DNA from: Coprobacillus sp. | Lineage (GTDB): Bacteria; Bacillota_I; Bacilli_A; RFN20; CAG-826 | Assembly (NCBI GenBank): GCA_021203805.1 | Contig: JAJQAM010000047.1 | Location: 1 to 12,582, forward strand | Direction of reading: 5' to 3' | DNA: 12,582 nt | Shown: piece by piece, positions 7,934-12,582 of the stretch | How positions within the stretch are numbered: the stretch's first letter is position 1 | Layout: each line of letters begins with the position of its first letter | The notes under the pieces: model-generated | What the model was told of the DNA's origin: nothing | What the model saw: only the letters and a program-made list of their open reading frames with translations | Database searches by the model: none | Translations under genes and position numbers: made by a program

Positions 7934-8464
7934 ATGGTGGCGGCACAGTTACAAGACGCTTTAGTGTCTGAATTAACAAAGATGTTTAAAGACTATATCT
8001 CGAGAGATCAGTACGGCCCCGTAAAAGGCATAAATGTATACTCTCAGAATTTACCTATCCCTAAGTCGGCCCCGCCGCCTGAGTATGATCTCGACCCGGC
8101 GGTGGTCGAGGAGGGGCTCATGGCCTCGGACGTCTCTAACGTACCTGAGCCTTTTCCGTACATTATCGTACGGGCTAATCAGGGCGTGATAGAGACTATC
8201 GAGGGCGAGCAGGAGGTAGAGTTTTATCTCCTGATAGGAGTCTATGATAACCGTCTCGATAATCAGGGGCACAAAGACGTCTTAAACATTATCCAAGATA
8301 TTTACGAGCGCTTTAGTAAATGCGCTCTCTTAGACCACCGGTACGAGTGCGCTATGCCTATTGAGTGGGCTCTCCAAGACGAGGAAAGCTACCCCTATTA
8401 CTTCGGTGGTATGACCTTACGATTTTTAACTCACCCGATACGAAGGGAGGACCCGTACATATGA
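7934..8464 (+). CDS. Probable tail terminator protein
   Basis: This 176-residue protein lies between the gpZ-like gene and the sheath region, the usual slot of the protein that caps the tail tube and sets its final length. Residues 73-81 (PFPYIIVRA), 95-104 (VEFYLLIGVY) and 112-125 (HKDVLNIIQDIYER), followed by PYYFGGMTLRFLTHP at 154-168, form the alternating strand and helix pattern typical of tail terminators in Firmicutes phages. An insertion at about 40-72, rich in Pro and acidic residues, seems variable. A good AGGAGG site lies before the ATG at 7934. It ends on an ATGA overlap with the next gene. No enzymatic motif is seen. Confidence 0.68.
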   Translation: MVAAQLQDALVSELTKMFKDYISRDQYGPVKGINVYSQNLPIPKSAPPPEYDLDPAVVEEGLMASDVSNVPEPFPYIIVRANQGVIETIEGEQEVEFYLLIGVYDNRLDNQGHKDVLNIIQDIYERFSKCALLDHRYECAMPIEWALQDEESYPYYFGGMTLRFLTHPIRREDPYI

Positions 8465-8832
8465 GCAAAAAGAAAAAGACTCAGGTAGTCGATGAGGCTC
8501 AGATGCTCTCTGAGGCCGCTGAGGCCGTCTCTGAGGAGATAGTCGAGGAAACTACCGAGGAGATCGCTGAGGCCGTTTCTGAGGCTACTGAGGCCGCTGA
8601 GCCGGTGGTCTATATCGGCCCGGACATTAAACACGTAGCGCGCAAGGGGACCATCTATACGGACGGTCTGCCTAAAACGCTTGAGGCAAAGATCGAGGAG
8701 ATACCCGCTATACGCGGCCTTATCGTCCCGACCTCAAAACTCGCCACGGCTGAGGAGGCTATGGCAAGACAGGGCACCGCGCTTAACAACCTTTTTGAGG
8801 CTGTACGCGAGAAACTTAATAAAACTACGTAA
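8461..8832 (+). CDS. Small tail protein with acidic repeat region, unknown
   Basis: I place the start at 8461, not at the in-frame ATG 96 bases upstream, because GGGAGG lies just before it and it gives an ATGA junction with the terminator gene. The product has 123 residues. Residues 4-6 continue a lysine run; 11-47 are an acidic low-complexity stretch with two copies of a 16-residue unit starting AEAVSE (20 and 36). Residues 48-123 look folded (VVYIGPDIKHVARKGTIYTD, then IRGLIVPTSKL and a C-terminal helix). Proteins with a YIGP start and a final helix are common directly upstream of sheath genes in Firmicutes contractile phages, but I know no function. Its TAA is part of the sheath binding site. 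Confidence 0.7.
   Translation: MSKKKKTQVVDEAQMLSEAAEAVSEEIVEETTEEIAEAVSEATEAAEPVVYIGPDIKHVARKGTIYTDGLPKTLEAKIEEIPAIRGLIVPTSKLATAEEAMARQGTALNNLFEAVREKLNKTT
8518..8584 (+). repeat. Imperfect 48-base direct repeat in the acidic protein gene
   Basis: A 19-base segment (GCTGAGGCCGTCTCTGAGG at 8518-8536) recurs at 8566-8584 with one change. The copies are 48 bases apart, which keeps the frame and repeats a 16-residue acidic unit. This looks like a small tandem duplication with later drift. Confidence 0.7.
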
Positions 8833-8842
8833 GGAGGAATGT
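8829..8842 (+). promoter_or_regulatory. Strong ribosome binding leader of the sheath gene
   Basis: The same 14 bases as at 4825-4838 before the capsid gene. The upstream stop TAA (8830-8832) is built into TAAGGAGG. An ATG at 8839 is out of frame and too close; the sheath ATG is at 8847. Confidence 0.7.
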
Positions 8843-8846
8843 CAGT

Positions 8847-10298
8847 ATGGCATACAATCACGGCGTAAGGGTACAGGAAAATCCGACCGCTCTGGTAGCG
8901 CCTATCGAGGGTACCGCCGGATTGCAGGTTATTATCGGAGTCGCACCGGTTAACCTCGCTGAGGACCCTTACAATGCAACTAATACGCCGAAACTCGCGT
9001 ATAGCTTTGCCGAGGCGAGCGCGGCGGTCGGTTACTGCGACGATTTTGAAAATTACAGTATGTGCGAGAGTATCGACGCGACCTTCAGGGTACTCAACGT
9101 CGGACCTATCGTCCTTATCAACGTACTCGACCCTAAGACGCACCGCAAGGCGCTCGAGGAGACCACGGTACAGGTAGAGGACGGTACGGCTACGGTACCG
9201 GTATTCGGTATTCTCGCCGATACGCTCACGGTCTCCGGAGACAGCGGCGAGCTTACCGCTGATACCGATTACGTTGTCACGTTCGACGATGACGGCTATG
9301 CGGTTATCTCTCTCGTGGATCCCGAGGGGATCACTGAGCTCACGGTCAACGGCTACGTCATTGACCCGAGTCAGATCACTTATAACGATATCATAGGCGG
9401 CTACAACGTGAGCACCGGCGAGGAAAAAGGGCTCGAGGTTATCCGTCAGGTTTTCCCGAAGTTACAGCTTACCCCCGGGCTTATCGTATGCCCGAAGTGG
9501 TCCGCTAACGCTAACGTGGCGGCGGCTATCGCGGCTAAGTGCACCGGCATAAACGGAGTCTTTTCTTGCGAGGCTATCACCGATCTTGACAGCTCTGAGA
9601 ACGGCGCTACCAAGTATACCGACGTTAACGAAGTCAAACAGGCTACCGGGCTCGTATCTGAGCACCTCGCGGCCGTATGGCCTTGCGTAAAGGTCGGTGA
9701 AAAGATTTATCACGGCTCGGCTATCATGGCGGCTCTTACGGCTTATACCGACGCTAATAACGATGACGTGCCGAACCTCTCACCGTCTAACAAGGTAGTC
9801 GGTATAACGGGTATATGCCTCGAGGACGGCACCGAGGTTATCCTCGATGAGGAACAGGCTAACACCGTAAACTCATACGGCATTATGACCTTTAACAATT
9901 TCAGCGGATGGGCGAGCTGGGGCAATAACACCGTAGCGTATCCGTCAACTACCGACCCGAAAGACCGCTGGTTCTGTTGCCGTAGGTTCTTTAGCTGGTG
10001 GGGGAATAGCTTTATCCTCACGTATCACCAGAAAGTCGATAACCCGGCCGACTACCGTCTTATCGAGTCGATCATAGACGCCGAGAACATAAAGGGCAAC
10101 GCTTATGTGGCTCAGGGCAAATGCGCCGGCGCTTATATGGAGTATCGCGCGAGTGATAACCCCGTTACCGAGGTCATGGCCGGGAAGATGCAATTTTATA
10201 CGCACCTTGCTCCGTACACGCCCGCTGAGGATATCCTCAATGTGCTCGAGTTTGATCCGGATCTCTTAGAGGCCGCTTTTACGGGAGGTGAATCGTAA
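8847..10298 (+). CDS. Contractile tail sheath protein, P2 FI-like
   Basis: This protein forms the outer cylinder that contracts and drives the tube into the cell. It has 483 residues, longer than P2 FI (396). The N-terminus (YNHGVRVQENPTALVAPIEG at 3-22, then LQVIIGVAPV) is the classic start of the family, and residues 80-98 carry a strand pair (FRVLNVGPIVLINVLDP). Residues about 102-178 form a beta-rich, acidic segment (LTVSGDSGELTADTDYVVTF) that looks like an inserted surface domain and explains much of the extra length. The rest follows the sheath core: GLIVCPKWSAN at about 211-221 and a C-terminal stretch near 430-475 that should make the inter-subunit contacts. It overlaps the tube gene by one base (TAATG). 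Confidence 0.93.
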   Translation: MAYNHGVRVQENPTALVAPIEGTAGLQVIIGVAPVNLAEDPYNATNTPKLAYSFAEASAAVGYCDDFENYSMCESIDATFRVLNVGPIVLINVLDPKTHRKALEETTVQVEDGTATVPVFGILADTLTVSGDSGELTADTDYVVTFDDDGYAVISLVDPEGITELTVNGYVIDPSQITYNDIIGGYNVSTGEEKGLEVIRQVFPKLQLTPGLIVCPKWSANANVAAAIAAKCTGINGVFSCEAITDLDSSENGATKYTDVNEVKQATGLVSEHLAAVWPCVKVGEKIYHGSAIMAALTAYTDANNDDVPNLSPSNKVVGITGICLEDGTEVILDEEQANTVNSYGIMTFNNFSGWASWGNNTVAYPSTTDPKDRWFCCRRFFSWWGNSFILTYHQKVDNPADYRLIESIIDAENIKGNAYVAQGKCAGAYMEYRASDNPVTEVMAGKMQFYTHLAPYTPAEDILNVLEFDPDLLEAAFTGGES

Positions 10299-10807
10299 TG
10301 AATACTAAGATCAACGCTTATAACGTATATCAGGATGGTACGAAACTTATCGGCATATCCGATGAGGTTACGCTCCCCGACTTTGACGCTCTTACTGAGA
10401 CGCTCTCAGGCCCCGGGATCCTCGGCGAGATCGATGACCCGTTACTCGGGCACTTCGGCGCCGCTGATATGGATATCCCCTTCAGGACCATGGACGATCA
10501 GGCGTTCAAGCTCCTCGCGGCCGGTAATGCGGTCGACCTCACTTTCAGGATATCTACTCAGGCGATAGAGGAGACCGATCTCTCGACCGACTTTATGCCT
10601 TCTCGTATCGTTATCAGAGGCAAGAGCAAAGGCTTCTCAGGCGGCTCTCTTAAACAGGGTCAGGGCACCGGCTCGAGTGTAAAGGTAGAGATACTCTACT
10701 TCTTATACGAGATCAACGGCAATAAGAGGTTTGAGCTCGATAAGCTCAACTTTGTTTACAAGGTCAACGGCGTGGATCTCCTCGAAAAGGTCCGCTCTCA
10801 GTGCTGA
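10298..10807 (+). CDS. Tail tube protein, P2 FII-like
   Basis: This is the subunit of the inner tube through which DNA passes. It has 169 residues, against 172 in P2 FII. The N-terminus (YNVYQDGTKLIGISDEVTLP at 8-27) and the C-terminus (FVYKVNGVDLLEKVRS) align by eye with FII, whose ends read similarly around LFNDGN..LG..EEVTLP and KVNGVD. The middle has SRIVIRGKSKGFSGGSLKQG at 102-121, also typical. Its start lies on the TAATG overlap with the sheath gene, with GGGAGG about nine bases upstream, so sheath and tube are made in a linked way. The pairing of sheath and tube defines the tail as contractile. Confidence 0.93.
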   Translation: MNTKINAYNVYQDGTKLIGISDEVTLPDFDALTETLSGPGILGEIDDPLLGHFGAADMDIPFRTMDDQAFKLLAAGNAVDLTFRISTQAIEETDLSTDFMPSRIVIRGKSKGFSGGSLKQGQGTGSSVKVEILYFLYEINGNKRFELDKLNFVYKVNGVDLLEKVRSQC

Positions 10808-10828
10808 TAAGACACGGAGGTTTATAAG

Positions 10829-11233
10829 ATGAGTGATAAGAAAACAGATGACGCGGTCCTCGCGGCCGTGTTCGATGAATCAGACGGGGCTCTCATTACT
10901 TCTAAAGACGTTGCGGCGGCTGAGGAGGATAGTGAGAACCCCTATTTAATAAAATTCGACAAGCCCTTTACGTGGGAGGATAAGACCTATAAAGAGATCG
11001 ACCTCTCGGGGCTTGAGGACCTTACCGGTCAGGATATGATACTCGTATCGAGGACCATTAAAAAGAGCGGCGGCAATACTGACAGCGCGATACCTGAGGC
11101 GAGCGCCGAGTATGCTTTTCTCTTTGCGGCCCGCGCTACGAAGATGCCGGTAGAGTTCTTTCAGGCATTACCGGCCAAGATCGCTTTAAAGGTGAGAGTT
11201 ACGGTAATGAATTTTTTTTACGGCGAGGAATAA
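10829..11233 (+). CDS. Tail assembly chaperone, short form (gpE-like)
   Basis: In P2-like and lambda-like phages the gene just before the tape measure encodes a chaperone made in two forms. This 134-residue product has an acidic, disordered start and then a core (FDKPFTWEDKTYKEIDLSGL at 43-62, SRTIKKSG, AEYAFLFAARATKMPVEFFQ) that fits the gpE/gp41-type chaperone family. It ends MNFFYGEE, and the last Phe codons lie in a run of eight T. A GGAGG site lies upstream of the ATG. It likely binds the tape measure protein with the longer form and is absent from the virion. Family judged by pattern and place. Confidence 0.85.
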   Translation: MSDKKTDDAVLAAVFDESDGALITSKDVAAAEEDSENPYLIKFDKPFTWEDKTYKEIDLSGLEDLTGQDMILVSRTIKKSGGNTDSAIPEASAEYAFLFAARATKMPVEFFQALPAKIALKVRVTVMNFFYGEE

Positions 11234-11385
11234 GGCCGTCTGAGGGCGAGGACCTCAGAAAACTTACAATCCGCTTGTCACTCATCCTTCGGACAGGGTT
11301 ATCGGATCTCGAGGCTCTGTCCGTAGATGAGTTACTTGAGATCAGCAAAGAAGTGGTGGAGGCGCAAAAAGAGCATGGCAAATAA
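10829..11385 (+). CDS. Tail assembly chaperone, -1 frameshift long form (gpE-E'-like)
   Basis: If the ribosome slips back one base after decoding the Phe codon at 11216-11218, it reads on from TTA at 11218 to the TAA at 11383-11385. The product has 130 residues shared with the short form plus 55 new ones, 185 in all. The extension contains EGEDLRKLTIRLSLILRTGL and DELLEISKEVVEAQKEHGK, a helical pattern like the extension domains of other phage chaperones. The -1 frame is open over this whole stretch, with no start codon carrying a binding site of its own, which explains why it would be missed as a gene. It ends 11 bases inside the tape measure gene. The arrangement is conserved in tailed phages; here it is predicted, not shown. 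Confidence 0.82.
11212..11218 (+). promoter_or_regulatory. Slippery site T TTT TTT for -1 frameshift
   Basis: Eight T in a row (11212-11219) lie in the chaperone frame as AAT TTT TTT TAC. The heptamer T_TTT_TTT fits the X_XXY_YYZ rule, so both tRNAs can re-pair one base back. A GGTGA-type Shine-Dalgarno-like AAAGGTGAG lies upstream at 11188-11196 and may stimulate slipping. Polymerase slippage on the T run is an alternative route to the same product. Confidence 0.8.
11239..11259 (+). other. Hairpin downstream of the slippery site
   Basis: TCTGAGG (11239-11245) and CCTCAGA (11253-11259) can form a perfect seven-pair stem with a seven-base loop. It begins 20 bases after the slippery heptamer, farther than the usual 5-9 bases, so a stimulating role is only possible, not likely on spacing alone. 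There is no T run after it, so it is not a terminator. Confidence 0.4.
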
Positions 11386-12582
11386 AGAGCTCAGCTTAGC
11401 TATAAAGATAGCCGGAAAAGTAGACTCCTCGTTACAATCGGCTCTCAAGACCGTCGGCTCGGGGATCTCCGGAGTGACTAAGACGCTCGGCGCCGTTACT
11501 GCCGCCGCTACTGCCGCCGTAGGCGCGGTCGCTACCGCCGCCATAAACGTCGGCAAAGAATTTGAAAGCTCTATGAGTCAGGTACAGGCTACCATGCTCA
11601 TAGATACGTCTACCGCTGAGGGTATGGAGGCATATCAGACGCTCGAGGACGCGGCCCGTGAATGCGGCCGTACAACGGCGTTCTCGGCTACTGAGGCCGC
11701 TGAGGCATTAAACTACCTCGCCCTCGCGGGTTATGACGCTAGTGAGGCGGCTACGGCTTTACCGTCTATCTTAAATCTCGCCGGAGCGGGCGCTATGGAT
11801 CTCGCAACGGCTTCGGACATGGTCACCGACGCTATGAGCGCCTTACAGTTAGAGGTGACCGAAGAAAATCTCAGTACCTTTACCGATCAGTTAGCGAAGA
11901 CGGCTTCGAGCGCTAATACGAGCGTCGAGCAACTCGGCGAGGGCATTCTTACCGTAGGTGCTACGGCGGCAAATCTTGCCGGAGGCACCACCGAATTAAA
12001 CACCGCTCTCGGTATACTCGCGGACGTTGGTATTAAAGGCTCAGAGGGCGGCACTCACTTACGTAACATGATCCTGAAGTTACAGCAACCCACCGCGGAC
12101 GCGGCTAAGATCATGGATGAGCTCGGCGTATCGGTCTACGATACCGAGGGCAACATGAATAGCTTACAGGATATCTTCGGTGATCTCAATACCGCTATGG
12201 AGGGTATGAGTCAGCAGGATATCGATACTATCATGGGCACGCTGTTTAACAAGACCGATCTCGCGGCGGCTAACGCGATGCTTGCTAACTGTACGGACCG
12301 GTGGGATGAGTTATCAGATGCTATCGAAAACAGTGCCGGCGCTTGCGAGGAGATGTATAACATTCAGCTCGATAACCTCGAGGGCGATGTATCTAAACTC
12401 ACGTCCGGCTTATCCGATCTCGGTATCAGCATATATCAGGATTTACAGACACCTCTCAGAGACGTCACACAGCTCGCTACTAACATGGTCGGCGAATTAT
12501 CCGCGGCCTACTCAGAGGGCGGCTTATCGGGCATGGTAGGCGCTTTAGGCGGCGTTATGGCTGAGGGCGTCGAGACTATCGG
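11375..12582 (+). CDS. Tape measure protein, TP901 type, N-terminal part
   Basis: This protein spans the inside of the tail and fixes its length. The frame is open from the ATG at 11375 to the window end, giving 402 codons; the 3' part lies outside. Residues 38-60 form an Ala/Val-rich hydrophobic helix (TAAATAAVGAVATAAINVG). After it comes the TP901 core: KEFESSMSQVQATM (61-74), then RTTAFSATEAAEALNYLALA and GYDASEAATALPSILNLAGA at about 100-140, and AANLAGGTTELNTALGILAD further on, all typical. The start has GGAGG at 11358-11362, twelve bases upstream, rather far; the gene overlaps the chaperone extension by 11 bases. Full length in such phages is commonly 600-1200 residues or more, so this is roughly the first third to half. 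Confidence 0.93.
   Translation, partial: MANKELSLAIKIAGKVDSSLQSALKTVGSGISGVTKTLGAVTAAATAAVGAVATAAINVGKEFESSMSQVQATMLIDTSTAEGMEAYQTLEDAARECGRTTAFSATEAAEALNYLALAGYDASEAATALPSILNLAGAGAMDLATASDMVTDAMSALQLEVTEENLSTFTDQLAKTASSANTSVEQLGEGILTVGATAANLAGGTTELNTALGILADVGIKGSEGGTHLRNMILKLQQPTADAAKIMDELGVSVYDTEGNMNSLQDIFGDLNTAMEGMSQQDIDTIMGTLFNKTDLAAANAMLANCTDRWDELSDAIENSAGACEEMYNIQLDNLEGDVSKLTSGLSDLGISIYQDLQTPLRDVTQLATNMVGELSAAYSEGGLSGMVGALGGVMAEGVETI

Noticed and set aside
8655..9143. Long minus-strand open frame of 162 codons
   Set aside because: It lies opposite the acidic protein and sheath genes, which have strong homology patterns and binding sites. It has no binding site or known domain and is a shadow of the GC-biased coding strand.
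11239..11259. Hairpin as transcription terminator after the short chaperone
   Set aside because: No T run follows the stem and the downstream frame and tape measure gene continue without a gap.
12282..12539. Plus-strand open frame of 85 codons near the window end
   Set aside because: It is in another frame of the tape measure gene, whose TP901 sequence is continuous through this region.
1..12582. Defence system, CRISPR array, insertion sequence or tRNA
   Set aside because: No regularly spaced repeats, transposase motifs or tRNA-like cloverleaf were seen. From base 156 on the window is almost fully covered by phage structural genes.

Overview
This window is the start of the morphogenesis (packaging, head and contractile tail) operon of a tailed phage or prophage. 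Every gene lies on the + strand and the genes are packed end to end, with overlaps such as TGATG, ATGA and TAATG and with strong AGGAGG-type ribosome binding sites. These sites, the roughly half G+C composition and the combination of protein families suggest a Firmicutes host, perhaps a gut clostridium. That host assignment is inference; no host gene, integrase, lysis gene or tRNA is visible.

Layout. Bases 1-155 hold an AT-richer leader with no convincing gene. Packaging follows: small terminase (156-674) and GpA-type large terminase (658-2499). The head module comes next: a gpW/DUF6148-like joining protein (2503-2730), lambda-family portal (2743-4242), HK97-type prohead protease (4184-4828), Mu gpT-like major capsid protein (4842-6341), DUF2190-type decoration protein (6359-6703) and a small basic-tailed protein (6703-7014). 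The neck module has a head-tail connector (7011-7340), a gpZ-like tail completion protein (7337-7918) and a probable tail terminator (7934-8464). The tail module has a small acidic protein (8461-8832), contractile sheath (8847-10298), P2 FII-like tube (10298-10807), a tail assembly chaperone with a probable -1 frameshift (10829-11233, extended to 11385) and the first 402 codons of a tape measure protein (11375-12582), which runs off the window.

How the genes work together. The terminase pair recognises and cuts the DNA and pumps it through the portal. The protease matures the prohead built by the capsid protein, whose N-terminus looks like a built-in scaffold. The connector, gpZ-like and terminator proteins close the head and join the tail. 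The two chaperone forms load the tape measure so that the tube, and then the sheath, polymerise to the right length. The set is a mosaic: lambda-like packaging and portal, HK97-like protease, Mu-like capsid and P2-like contractile tail.

I see no unknown defence or enzymatic system. The best second looks are the frameshift cassette at 11212-11218, which reveals a chaperone extension and a tape measure gene that are easy to miss; the complete absence of GCAGC and GCTGC from the window; and a 22-base exact match between the very first bases and the inside of the small terminase gene.
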